In this document: positions 44,656 through 55,473 of the stretch, one piece after another
Layout of the letters: the number at the start of each line of letters is the position of its first letter
Numbering within the stretch: the first letter of the stretch is position 1
Origin: Ilex aquifolium
Taxonomy: Eukaryota > Streptophyta > Magnoliopsida > Aquifoliales > Aquifoliaceae
DNA length: 64,000 bases
Assembly: GCA_951799425.1 (NCBI GenBank)
Contig: OX637399.1
Span: 19,876,001-19,940,000 of the forward strand
Direction of reading: 5' to 3'
Notes under the pieces: model-generated
What the model saw: the letters and a program-made list of their open reading frames with translations, nothing else
What the model was told of the DNA's origin: nothing
Databases searched by the model: none
Translations under genes and position numbers: made by a program

Positions 44656-47600
44656 TCAGGTTGGAGTAGATATTTCCTGACCCGATCCACTGGAGTGTCG
44701 GCAGGCGCGAATTTCGGAGGAGTACTCTGGTTCCATTAAAAGAATGGTTTCCACATTTCTAACAAAATCCTCCAAAAATGGTTTTAACCTCTGACCATTA
44801 ACATTAAAATTATTACCGTTTGCTGGGTTTTCCACTTCAACTGCTCCGTGTTCAAACACCTTTCTGACAATGTAAGGCCCAGTCCATCTTGATTTTAACT
44901 TACCAGGAAAGAGGCGGAGTCTTGAATTAAATAGCAAGACTTTTTGAGATGGCTCAAAAGATTTCCGCACAATGTGTTTGTCATGAAAAATTTTCATCCT
45001 GGTTTTAGCGATCTTAGCATTTTCATATGCTTCATTTCTCAATTCCTCCAATTCATTTATCTGAAGTTTCCTTGTTAGCCCAGCCTTGTCTAAGTCAAAA
45101 TTCATTGCTTTAATGGCCCAGTATGCCCTATGTTCCAATTCCACAGGCAAGTGACATGGCTTTCCATAGACTAATCGATAAGGAGACATGCCCAAAATTG
45201 TTTTAAAAGCAGTTCGGTATGCCCAGAGCGCATCAGTTAGTCTTAATGACCAATCTTTGCGATCTGGATTTATAGTTTTTTCCAAAATTAATTTGATCTC
45301 CCGATTAGCTAACTCAGCTTGTCCACTGGTCTGTGGGTGATAAGGGGTTGCAATTTTGTGAAAAATCAAGTATTTTTTCATTAAATTCCAGAAGGGACGA
45401 TTGCAAAAATGAGCACCCCCATCGCTTATGATTGATTTCGAAATTCCAAACCGGGACAAAATATTTTCTTTCAAAAATTTGATCACTGTTTTGTGATCAT
45501 TGTTTCGGCATGAAATTGCTTCAACCCATTTGGATACATAGTCTACAGCCACTAAAATGTATAGATAGCCAAAGGAAGGGGGAAATGGTCCCATAAAATC
45601 GATGTCCCAACAGTCAAAAATTTCAATTACCAGAATGGGGTTTAAGGGCATCATATTTCTTTTAGAAATGTTTCCCAACCTTTGACACCTATCACAAGTT
45701 AAACAAAAGGCATGGACATCTTTGAAAAGTGTGGGCCAGTAAAATCCACACTGCAATATTTTTGCAGCTGTTTTTCTTGATGAAAAGTGGCCACCGCATG
45801 CTTCAGAATGACAAAATGTTATTACCTGGTTACTTTCATGAGCAGGGATGCAATGTCTTATGATTTGATCTTTACAGTACTTGAATACGTAAGGATCCTC
45901 CCAAAAGAAGTTACGAACCTCCCTCAGAAATTTCTTTTTGTCCAACATGGTAAAAGATGGAGGGAGTGTACCAGTAGCAAGAAAGTTAGCAATGTCTGCA
46001 TACCATGGTGTCTTATCAATCATGAACAGTTGTTCATCGGGGAATTTCTCATTGATTGGCAGTCCATCCTCATGAAATTCATAGGTTAGTCTGGACAGAT
46101 GATCTGCCACCACATTCTCGACACCTTTCTTGTCCTTAATGACAAGATCAAACTCTTGGAGCAAAAGTATCCATCTCAAGAGTCTTGGTTTAGCGTCCTT
46201 CTTTGTGAGCAAAAATTTTAGAGCTGCATGGTCAGTGAATACAGTAACAGAAGAACCAACAAGATAAGAACGGAATTTTTCCAGTGCAAAAACTACAGCA
46301 AGCAATTCTTTCTCAGTTGTTAAATAATTCATTTGGGCATCATTCAAAGTTTTGCTTGCATAGTAAATCACATGGGGTTTCTTATCTTTTCTTTGTCCCA
46401 ATACAACACCTACAACAAAATCACTTGCATCACACATTAGTTCAAAAGGAAGATTCCAGTCAGGAGGTTGCATTATTGGTGCAAAAATTAACATGTCTTT
46501 TAGCTTGTCAAAGGCTTTTTGGCATGCTTCATTCCAATCAAATATTACATCCTGACTTAGGAGGTGGCACATTGGTTTTGCTATGGTACTGAAATCTTTT
46601 ATGAATCTCTTGTAGAACCCTGCATGTCCTAGGAATGATCGAACATCCTTTACAGTCTTAGGGGCAGGCAAATTTCCAATCAAATCAATTTTTGTCTTGT
46701 CAACTTTCATGCCTTCAGACGACACGATGTGACCAAGAACAATGCCCTGTGTTACCATAAAATGGCATTTTTCCCAATTGAGCACTAGGTTGGCTTCCTT
46801 ACATCTGATCAGTACTTTCTCCAGATTGGTTAAACACAAATCGAAGGACCATAGACAGAGAAGTCATCCATAAATACTTCCAAAATTTTTTCAACCATAT
46901 CACTGAACAAGCTTAGCATACATCTTTGGAATGTTGCAGGAGCGTTACAAAGTCCAAATGGCATCCTTTTGAATGCAAAGGTGCCAAAGGGGCATGTGAA
47001 GGTTGTTTTCTCCTGATCATCTAGGGCTATCTCAATTTGGTTATACCCTGAATATCCATCCAAGAAACAGTAAAATGCATGGCCTGCAATTCTCTCCAGG
47101 ACTTGGTCAAGAAACGGGAGAGGAAAATGATCTTTTCTAGTGACCAAATTGAGTTTTCGATAATCAATGCACATTCGCCATCCTGTGACGACTCGAGTTG
47201 GTACTAGTTCATTTGCATCCATTTTGACCACTGTGACCTCAGATTTTTTTGGCACAACTTGGGTTAGACTGACCCATTTACTATCTGAGATAGGGAAGAT
47301 TATCCCTGCATCCAAGAGTTTGAGTACCTCAATTCTCACAACTTCCTTCATGTGAGGGTTCAGTCGTCGCTGCATTTGACGAGAGGGTTTTGAATCCTCT
47401 TCAAGGTATATGGCATGATTGCAGATTAACGGGCTTATACCTTTCAAGTCAGCGATGATCCATCCAATGGTACTTTTATGACTTCGAAGAACTTCAAGCA
47501 ATTTAGACTCTTGCAAGTCTGTGAGTTTAGATGAAATTACCACTGGATATGACTCATTCTCTCCTAAGAATGCATATTTGAGGTCAGATGGGAGAGGTTT

Positions 47601-47813
47601 CAATTCAGGCTTTGGTGGGCTAACACTTGATGAGACTGGCTTTGTGCCTCTTGGTGAAATTTCTTCGAATTTGAGTGCCCATGTTTCAACAGTATGAGTA
47701 GGGTCACTTGGTGGATTTGGGTCATCATCTGTTATTTCTGATGATATGAGTTCTAACAGAGATGATTCAGCAGGATCCTCACAGAATGTATCATCCAGAT
47801 GTTCCTGTATCAA
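44656..47813 (-). pseudogene. pol region: RT, RNase H and integrase
   Basis: The RT lies at about 47280-46560: VVPKK start, WRMCIDYRKLN, FPLPFLDQVLERIAG, FGLCNAPATFQRCM and the catalytic FMDDFSVYG near 46850-46880. RNase H lies at about 46450-46190: [37 protein letters not shown] and [11 protein letters not shown]. The integrase has an HHCC zinc-binding end (HCIPAH...[11 protein letters not shown], about 45860-45670) and an acidic core ([49 protein letters not shown]). It ends in [20 protein letters not shown]. No chromodomain is seen, which fits the Athila/Tat group and not chromoviruses. All domains are present and similar to active relatives; one or two breaks interrupt reading. Confidence 0.9.
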
Positions 47814-47827
47814 AGATTCTATGGAGT

Positions 47828-49033
47828 TTACTTCCCTTTCTCCTTTTCCTCTTCTGGATGTTTAGCAATATTGAAAATGTTCATTTCGAGAGTCATATTC
47901 CCAAAAGTTAATTTCATGACTCCATTCCTGCAATTGATTAAAGCATTGGAAGTTGCTAGGAATGGTCGACCAAGAATGACAGGAATTTGGTTCTCCGAAT
48001 TTATTGATGGTTGAGTATCCAGAACAATGAAGTCAACAGGGAAGACAAAACTATCTACTTGGACAAGCACATCTTCAACAATCCCTCTGGGGGTTTTGAC
48101 AGATCTGTCAGCCAACTGGAGTGTGATACAAGTGGGTTTAAGTTCACCCAAACCCAACTGCTGATAGACAGAGTAGGGTAACAGATTAACGCTGGCTCCA
48201 AGGTCTAACAAAGCTTGTTCAATTCTGAAGTTCCCAATGATACATGAGACAGTCGGACACCCTGGGTCTTTGTATTTTGGAAGGGTTTTCTGTTGGAGAA
48301 GAGCACTAGCTTGTTCCGTTAGGAAAGCTCTTTTTTGGACATTCTGGCTTCTCTTGACTGTGCACAAATCTTTTAGAAACTTGGCATAAGACGGGACTTG
48401 TTTGATTGCATCCAGAAGTGGGATGTTGATATTTACTTGCTTAAAAAGCTCATAAATTTCAGGCTGATTTTTCACTTTCTGTTTGGTTCTGAGTCGATGA
48501 GGAAACGGAGTCGGAATGGGATACGAAGGTTCCTTTTTCTCAGAGGGTTCTGGCTCTTGTTCAATCACAGGCTCAGGGTCTTTCTCAATTGGTTCAGGTT
48601 CAGATGATGGATTGGCTGGGCTTGACTCAGGTCTTGGCTTGGGAATGAGTATGTCTCTGATTGTTTTGTCAATCACTTTGCCACTTCTTAGTGTCGTGAC
48701 AGCTTGGGCTTGGTCTTGGGTGTTTCCTGTTGTTGAAGGGTTCCCTACATGGAATTGGCCTTGTGGTTGCTTTGGTTGGGCAGGAAACTTTCCCTTTTCG
48801 TGTGTGACCATGGATTGAGTCAACTTTTGGATGTGGCTTTTAAGATCCTCAAAAGATTGAGTGGTCTGGGTTTTGAAATCAGTGAAAGCCTGTGTGGAAT
48901 TATTGTTATAATTCATTTGGCTTTGCATGAACTGATTTAATGTGTCCTCAAGGTTCCTCTTTTGTGGTGGTTGGTATGGTTGATATGCAGGAGGTCCTTG
49001 AGGTGGTGGGTATGGCCCTTGTTGTTGGTTCAT
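47828..49033 (-). CDS. Protease region of gag-pol
   Basis: A Pro/Gln-rich start (QQQGPYPPPQGPP) and a Pro/Glu-rich linker are followed by a retropepsin-like domain with the active-site signature ALLDLGASVNLLP near 48200-48240 and the later VILGRPFLAT, normal for aspartic proteases of Athila/Tat elements. It would cleave the polyprotein. It lies between gag and RT. Confidence 0.82.
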   Translation of the reverse strand: MNQQQGPYPPPQGPPAYQPYQPPQKRNLEDTLNQFMQSQMNYNNNSTQAFTDFKTQTTQSFEDLKSHIQKLTQSMVTHEKGKFPAQPKQPQGQFHVGNPSTTGNTQDQAQAVTTLRSGKVIDKTIRDILIPKPRPESSPANPSSEPEPIEKDPEPVIEQEPEPSEKKEPSYPIPTPFPHRLRTKQKVKNQPEIYELFKQVNINIPLLDAIKQVPSYAKFLKDLCTVKRSQNVQKRAFLTEQASALLQQKTLPKYKDPGCPTVSCIIGNFRIEQALLDLGASVNLLPYSVYQQLGLGELKPTCITLQLADRSVKTPRGIVEDVLVQVDSFVFPVDFIVLDTQPSINSENQIPVILGRPFLATSNALINCRNGVMKLTFGNMTLEMNIFNIAKHPEEEKEKGK

Positions 49034-49042
49034 GGGTATTGG

Positions 49043-50182
49043 TTATGTGTTCTTCCAACTGAAGTTAGGGTGATTTCGCCACCCTGGATTGTATGTTTCA
49101 AAATATGGGTTGGAGTAGGGCTTGTTGAAGTTGGAAACGGCATGTGTTTGTTCCAACAAGACTTCTTTGAATGCTGGGATGGTGGGACACTCCCCAGTAG
49201 GGTGTCCTGTTAGCGCACAGATTCCACACACTTGCTCAATGGAAGGGCTAACATCAACTTGATGGACTTTCTTCATCTCTAAAGCTTCGAGCTTTCGAGA
49301 CAATGTGGACATTTTTGCTCTCAAGTCATCATCCTCTCTCAAGACATATTTTCCTCCTTGGGAATTAGATGGTCTGGCTTCTACAGTGGTAGGGGAGGCT
49401 GAGTCCCACATCTGAGAACTATCAGATATGGTGTCGAAAAAATTGAATGCCTCCTCCGGACTTTTTCCCATGAATTCTCCTTGGGCCATCATTTCGACAA
49501 ACTGACGTAGTCTAGAGGGTAAGGAGTCATAGAAAAATCCTACCAAAGTCCAATTTTCAAAAGCATGATGTGGGAAAGATTGGAGCAGATCTTTGAATCT
49601 CTCCCAACTTTGATAAAAAGTTTCTCCTTCTTTGACCGCAAAATTCATGATTTGCCTTTTTAGTGCATTTGTGCGGTGTAAAGGGAAAAACTTTCTAAAA
49701 AATTCATTTTGCAATGCTTGCCAATTGGGTATTGAAAAAGCCTTTAAAGAATTTAACCATTGTTTGGCTCTATCCCTCAAAGAGAAAGAAAACAATTTCA
49801 TTTTGGCCAATTCAGAATTGTCTTGAAATGTTCCACACACTTCTTCGAAATCTTTTATATGCAGATATGGATTTTCTGCATCCAATCCATGAAACACGGG
49901 CAATAACTGCACCATCCCCGGCTTTACAGTAAAGAGGGGAGCATTTTCAGGAAAAATAAAACAAGAGGGGACACTATTTCTTGTGGGATTCAAGTAATCC
50001 CGCAAAGTTCGAATGTTAGGGACCTCCTCCTCTCTCATAGGGACTTCTCCATTTCTTTCATTATTTGCCATACTACCCTCACAAGAGTCTGTTACTGATC
50101 TAGGTGAATTAGGTTCAGGCTGATTCACTGACTCACACGATTCTGCCAGCAAATTTTGGAAGTGAGGAGTGCCCTCAGTCAT
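49043..50182 (-). CDS. Gag (capsid and zinc knuckle)
   Basis: The frame of 379 residues starts MTEGTPHFQNLL, just inside the primer site. A Retrotrans_gag-type capsid region is recognisable: FHGLDAENPYLHIKDFEEVC, FSFSLRDRAKQWLNSL, FFRKFFPLHRTNALKRQIM and ESWERFKDLL-like wording (QSWERFKDLLQSFPHHAFENW). A coiled segment (RKLEALEMKKVHQVD) and one zinc knuckle CGICALTGHPTGEC (49187-49228) follow. It would form the particle and bind the RNA. The gag fragment at 59316 is a relative. Confidence 0.9.
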   Translation of the reverse strand: MTEGTPHFQNLLAESCESVNQPEPNSPRSVTDSCEGSMANNERNGEVPMREEEVPNIRTLRDYLNPTRNSVPSCFIFPENAPLFTVKPGMVQLLPVFHGLDAENPYLHIKDFEEVCGTFQDNSELAKMKLFSFSLRDRAKQWLNSLKAFSIPNWQALQNEFFRKFFPLHRTNALKRQIMNFAVKEGETFYQSWERFKDLLQSFPHHAFENWTLVGFFYDSLPSRLRQFVEMMAQGEFMGKSPEEAFNFFDTISDSSQMWDSASPTTVEARPSNSQGGKYVLREDDDLRAKMSTLSRKLEALEMKKVHQVDVSPSIEQVCGICALTGHPTGECPTIPAFKEVLLEQTHAVSNFNKPYSNPYFETYNPGWRNHPNFSWKNT

Positions 50183-50274
50183 AAAGAAAATAAAACAAAG
50201 TTATTTACAGTAAACCAAAATATACACAATGTTGAAGGTCTTTTTACCTTTCACCTTAAAATACCTTTAAAAGG

Positions 50275-50293
50275 TTCCCCGGCAACGGCACCA
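50275..50293 (-). other. Primer binding site of young element
   Basis: On the minus strand TGGTGCCGTTGCCGGGGAA, a few bases from the LTR. It is the Athila-type primer site with one difference from TGGCGCCGTTGCCGGGGAA. Confidence 0.8.
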
Positions 50294-50299
50294 AAAACT

Positions 50300-52261
50300 T
50301 GATGGCTTGATCCAAAATGTATACACCCAAGTGCAGGCGGTCAAGCTGTAGTAATAATCCGGTTTGAGTCCGGAGTCGAATCCACAGGGAACTTTTGATG
50401 ATATTTCTAAGGCAAGCAGTGGTAGAGACCTTTTGATTGTAACTTTTGAGATTTGCTGTGAGTTATGAGTTTTCCTGGACAGAATATAAGATTCTTTCCA
50501 AGAGGATTTTCTTAACAAAATAGGGGATAGATGCTAATTAAAAAGAGTCACTCTTTAGTGCAAGGATCTGGACATGTAGTCAGTTATCCGGTTTGTCATA
50601 ATTGTGCTTGATAACTCAATTAACTCCCGTGTCAACAGCAAGTCAATCGGAAGATAAAGATGGATTGTGAGAATTAATAACATGATTCCGATGTCTTTCT
50701 AGAAGTTTACAAGAATTGCCTGTGCCGAGACTTAACCCGTCTACAAACAAGCAAGTGTTTCTACAAGACATCCAATCATGCTATTAATATTCCATTCTTT
50801 CAATGAAGTACAATAAGGGGGAAGATTGAAGGGTAGTCATGAGGATCTAGCCGGGGTACTTGCCTTGAACTGATGAGTCTTTCTATGCAGGAGTCATCCA
50901 TGTCATAGAAAGAGCTCACAGTTATACAAAGTACCTTAGCTTTGCTAGATGCAATCAATCATCCGATAACAAGAAGAAATAAACGTTAAGCATAAAAAAC
51001 ATTGCACAAATATGATTCCCGGATAACTTATACATGCCCTTCTCCTCTTACTAAAGAGTGAATGAGAAACTACTCACTCTTCATGGCTTGGGTAAAGCTA
51101 GAAAAGTGAGTGATGCTCATCCCTCCAAGTGGAGAACTTTAAAAGATAAAGTAACAACAAACGCGGAGCCAATCTTTAACAAAGAATGGGTGAATCACGT
51201 TCCACCCTTCACGGCTTTAATAAAGCTCTAGAAAAGTGGAAGAGTTTCACTCTTCTAAGAAAGAAAGAAGCTCAAGCAATGGAAGTGAAATGCATGAACA
51301 ATAAAAGTAGAAGAAAGCTAGTCACATTTGGAGGGTGGCTTCCTCAACCAAGAATTGGAGGGTTGCTTCCTCAACCAAAATGTGAGCTATCTCTCTTATA
51401 TGCATAGAAATGAAAGCATAAACATAAGCATAAGCACAAAACTACTGTTATAACAAGCAAGAGATGTTGGACTAAAGCCAAACTAATCTCTAAAATAAAG
51501 ACTTCATACAAGGAAAAATGAGTTAAATCTACAATGAGAGTGGGAGTCTAAGCCTCCATCAACTTTCCTACCTCCTACTATGGCTCTTCTAGCTCTCCAA
51601 CAAGGGGAGTATTTATAGGCAAGAGGAGGAGACAGGGGGGGGGTGAAAGAATAGTGTTTGCCGCCCAAGTCCAAGTGAACAGTCAACAACTCTGCTGCCA
51701 GTCTGTGGATAACGTTCGAACGTGAGTTGGCGTTCAAACGTTATTTCTGTTTTTGCACTGAAGGCGTTCGAACGTTGACTTCCGTTCGAACGTTTCTTCT
51801 GTTTTTGAACTGAGGGCGTTCGAACGCCAGATCTGCTCTGACCCCTTTCACTCGAGTGATCTGTTGGTCTTCTGTGAAGTTCAGTTCCAACTCTCTGCAG
51901 TGGTCTGGTCTTCCATCAACTCAAATGCACGTTCGAACGTGAGTTGGCGTTCGAACGTGACACTCAAGTACTTCAGAGCTCTAGTCTTCTTTCCTAACTG
52001 CAACACGCCTTCTCTTCAGCAGTTGAGTCTGCTACAGTGCAATATGGACGTTCGAACGTGAGTTGGCGTTCGAACGTTCTGGCTGTGCTCCAAGCTTCTC
52101 CAATTTTGGGCTCTAATGTACTGGTGCTGCATCCAAGTGTGATACTTGTTGTTCTTGGGTCCTTGTTCAGTTTAGGGTCTGAAATGACATCACTTAAACT
52201 CCATTAAAGTACAATTAGTCTTAAAATGTCATAATAATATGTCAACTTTAAGTACTAATCA
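50300..52261 (-). repeat. 5' LTR of young Athila-like element (1962 bp)
   Basis: Partner of 36993-38958, with the same ends, the same TATA and the same palindrome cluster (about 51715-52078). Most of the few differences fall in the palindrome-bearing U3 half. Confidence 0.92.
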
Positions 52262-52266
52262 ATAAC

Positions 52267-53570
52267 ACTCTAGATATTGAAAATGTTTACCAATCATATC
52301 ATCCTAAATGATGTTGCAGCGCCACAAATCATCATTTGATTGAATAGTCTAGTCTTCATAATGACTTCAATCAAATCTAAGAATAGTCACTAAAGGTATT
52401 ACCTTCAATAGTTGAATCACTTTCTTAACCATAAGAAAAACTCCAATAAATCCAACAAAAATTTTAAAAGTCAAGTATCACCATCATTTATATCATCTAT
52501 CACTATCTTCCACCATTTGGATTATCATCACTTTATCAATCATTGTCCTCAATAATTTAGACCATCTCCCTTTACCTATGCATTTATTACTATCCTTCAA
52601 CATTTGTATTATCACCTTTTTTCTATAACTGTCTTTCACTATTTGGGATTATCACCTTTCACTACTTCATCTATTTACTAACCTCCGTCCTTTGGATAAT
52701 CACCATTGACCATATCATATGCAACTATTCTCAACCGTTTAGATTACCAACTTTTACAACTCTACAAGTCATTATTCCATTCCACTGGCCATGACAATAA
52801 ATTCTGAAGTTTTGGTGTTCTGCAAAAATCGTGATCTAGTTAGCCCTTCACGGTGAAGTACTTACACCAAGACACTAAATGAGACTAATAAATACTTTTA
52901 CGTGAAAATATCCGACTGTTCCAAACACCATAGATTGCATAATAGATACCCAACCACAAAATCAATTTTTCCCAAATATAAGTATAACCATTAAAATGAA
53001 CTAGTAACTCCCAATTTGTTTACTTCAAAAAAAATCTACCCACATAAGGTCAACCCATTTCTTGTTTCGTCCAACAACATACTCTATTAAAATCATAGAG
53101 AATATTATACGATGTTATCTTGACTTCAAAATCACCATATGTATCGTCTAAGGTCCTCAAAAGTAAGCATGGTCATTCATCACCAATTGTTCCTTTAAGC
53201 AATCTACCAATCTCAACTTTAGTGAATCATTATACTAGAAGGTGGCTCCCTTATAATATAAATTGGTACTCTAACCTAAAAGGTCAAAGTTTGAAACTCA
53301 AGAATCATCCCAAAACCTTTTTCTCTAAAACATCATCATATAGAACTAGTGCACTTTGTTGCATCGGTACCTAGGAGAAAAGGCTCTATTGGATGCCAGG
53401 AGCAATGTTCGTCCTTAACACTCCAATAAACATATTATCTCGTAACATCTTCACTCCACACCATCAAGTATACTTTTTCCAACTTATATGACCAAAAGGA
53501 CTCTGGGAACCTTAACCTCCTCTACAAAGATGACATTGCTATAAATGCCCAGATGTGTGTCGCAACCTAG
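52267..53570 (-). other. Leader region of a Del-like element
   Basis: Gene-free, AC-rich DNA with loosely repeated phrases (ATCACTATC, CCATTTGGATTATC near 52490-52700). It lies on the internal side of the primer site at 53571-53582 and resumes the DNA interrupted at 36987. Confidence 0.5.
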
Positions 53571-53582
53571 GCTCTGATACCA
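53571..53582 (-). other. Primer binding site (initiator-Met type)
   Basis: GCTCTGATACCA, the exact complement of TGGTATCAGAGC, four bases from the LTR start at 53587. Confidence 0.8.
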
Positions 53583-54108
53583 CTCTTGTCACACCCCAAC
53601 TCCAAGGGCATGATCGGCCGTGAACCATAGATCCATAACCTATGGAACACGTAAGGCTAACAATAAACTATTAACACTAAATTGATCTTATGTCAATATG
53701 TCAAAGTCAACATACCTAAACCTGTTTGCCCCAATTATCCAAACAAGTAAAGATGGCTATACGATATATGCTACGGAGGTCACAACGCTATTAGTCCCCA
53801 ATCAATTCCCTGAGTCCGCTACTGACACTCCAATCGTTTACCTAAAAAAAAATATTATTTTGAAAACATGAGCTAAAAAGCCCAGTGAATGGAAAAGCAT
53901 GCATATTCAAAGTGGCTGAAAAATATTTTTGGCATACGACATGTAAATCAAAGATTTGGAAAAATAACTTCATCAAGATAACCAATTTCTCAAGAATAAC
54001 ACAATCGGATTCCAGCAAGAAATCATACCACAATGGTGAATCATATCATAATGGTGGAGACTGTACGATATCCAATAATTGATGGGAACCAAATACCAAA
54101 TGCCAGAA

Positions 54109-54597
54109 TATATTTTAGGGTTGGATCCAACATCGTTCTTAGGGTCACCACGGGTTGGTACCCGGGAACTGTTCCCTAAGACGATCCGGTGAAGGTCACC
54201 AGGACGCACCAGGCACTGTTCCTTCAACCGTTGAGCACTAGGGTCACCACAGCCTCCCCCGGATCTGTTCCCTAGTGGCCAGAGTCACCCGCACACAGAG
54301 GAATAATTTCCCTGGACTTTCAATCATGGTCCCATTGACTATCACAAAGTGAATATATCTCAGGGTTGGATCCAACATCGTTCTTAGGGTTACCACGGGT
54401 TAGCGCACGGGAACTGTTCCCTAAGACGATCCGGTGAAGGTCAACAGGACACACTAGGCACTGTTCCTTCAACCGTTGAGCACTAGAGTCACCTCAGCCT
54501 CCCCCGGGTCTGTTCCCTAGTGGCCAGAGTCACCCACACACAGAGGAATAATTTCCCTGGACTTTTAATTTTGGTCCCATTCACCATCACTAAGTCT
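54109..54597. repeat. Two-copy 244-bp tandem duplication
   Basis: Copies at 54109-54352 and 54353-54597 differ at only a small number of positions. Each contains the phrases GGGTTGGATCCAACATCG, CTGTTCCCTAAGACGATCC and GGAATAATTTCCCTGGAC. It lies in the transcribed part of the LTR. Confidence 0.9.
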
Positions 54598-54986
54598 CAC
54601 CACATAACAAGTGATTGAGTCACAATACTTAACAAAAGAATTCATCAAAGTAAGGAGAATCGTATGCCACAAGTATTTAGACACTTAGTAAAACATTTTG
54701 TAAAGGTAGTAATGAACAAGCATGATGTAATGTTTTGAAAGTGTTTAGGGATACGAGGAATTTTCGAAGATACGTAGCATGCCAAACCACTCACCTCAAG
54801 TCCAAGAGAAATGCTTTGTCACCCGATGTTGATTGAGAAGTTGCTGATCCCTTACCTTGTTCTTCCACGATTTCATTTTTTCTTATATGAAGTGTCCAAC
54901 CTTCCTTCTCTCTCTGTCTCTGTCTCTGTCTCTCTAGTGGGAGGTCACCAATGTGTTTTCTCCTCCTAATTCAATAACCAAGTCCC

Positions 54987-54996
54987 CTATTTATAG
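54987..54996 (-). promoter_or_regulatory. TATA box of HSE-bearing LTR
   Basis: CTATAAATAG on the minus strand. The HSE arrays lie about 260-370 bp upstream. Confidence 0.6.
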
Positions 54997-55255
54997 GCCT
55001 TCAGGACTCCTAGGAATATTCTAGAATGTGGACATGTGTCATTATTTCCTTGGTGTGGGGAGCCTTTCTAGATTCTCCCTTCACTTCCTTACTTGGAACT
55101 TTCTAGGTTCCAATTGTAAATATTTATACAATGGTTAATCCTCCACATCTCTAGAAGTCTCCATACTAATCTAGGACATTGTGGAGTACTCTTTATCTTT
55201 CTAAAATCTTCTAAAACCTTCCGGACTCTTACGAAGTGCTCTAGGTTCCTCGATG

Positions 55256-55358
55256 TTCTAGAACCTTCCAGATATTTCTAGAAACTTCTTCAACATTCTA
55301 GATTATTCTAGGTTATTCTTGAACTTTCTAGAATCTTCTAGAACTTTCTAGAAACTTC
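55256..55358. promoter_or_regulatory. Heat-shock-element arrays
   Basis: TTC and GAA alternate at exact 5-bp spacing. Nine perfect triplets lie at 55316, 55321, 55326, 55331, 55336, 55341, 55346, 55351 and 55356. Seven triplets, one with a mismatch, lie at 55256-55288. Three or more such units form a functional heat-shock-factor site in eukaryotes. The position in U3 upstream of a TATA suggests a heat-responsive LTR, as known for the copia element ONSEN. Confidence 0.75.
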
Positions 55359-55473
55359 TCCAACATTCTAGATTCTTCTAGGCTATTCTAAATTCTTCTT
55401 TAACATTTTTCTTATTTCTTTCAAGATAATATTCCCTAACTAGTTCCTTGCCAAAATGGAAAAGGGTATTACA

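Larger units (their letters stand above)
36993..52261 (-). mobile_element. Young Athila-like Ty3/gypsy element, 15.3 kb
   Basis: It has two LTRs (36993-38958 and 50300-52261), a primer site beside the right LTR, a polypurine tract beside the left one and a perfect 5-bp target duplication ATAAC (36988-36992 and 52262-52266). By eye the LTRs differ at about 16 of 1960 positions (0.8%), roughly 0.3 million years at 1.3e-8 per site per year. Parts in transcription order are gag, protease, RT-RNase H-integrase, membrane mini-frame, CCHC-like frame, ORF3 and a non-coding 3' region. It is structurally complete, but the coding part carries about three breaks and ORF3 holds a later solo-LTR insertion (41047-41997). 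It looks recently active as a lineage but not autonomous as read here. Confidence 0.93.
53587..55473 (-). repeat. 5' LTR of a Del-like element (1887 bp) with HSE-rich U3
   Basis: TGTCACACCCC...GGGTATTACA ends. The minus-strand TATA (CTATAAATAG) is at 54987-54996. U3 (55000-55473) is full of TTCTAGAA-type motifs, and the transcribed half holds a 244-bp tandem duplication. Its partner LTR and the element body are not in the window, because the leader is truncated at the left. No coding region. Confidence 0.78.

Noticed and set aside
44656-47813. Chromodomain at the integrase end
   Set aside because: After [10 protein letters not shown] and VNGQRLKPF the frame ends without the aromatic-cage pattern of a chromodomain, fitting Athila/Tat elements.
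54900-54935. TCTCTG-rich run as a regulatory site
   Set aside because: A simple microsatellite in the LTR leader, with nothing to indicate function.
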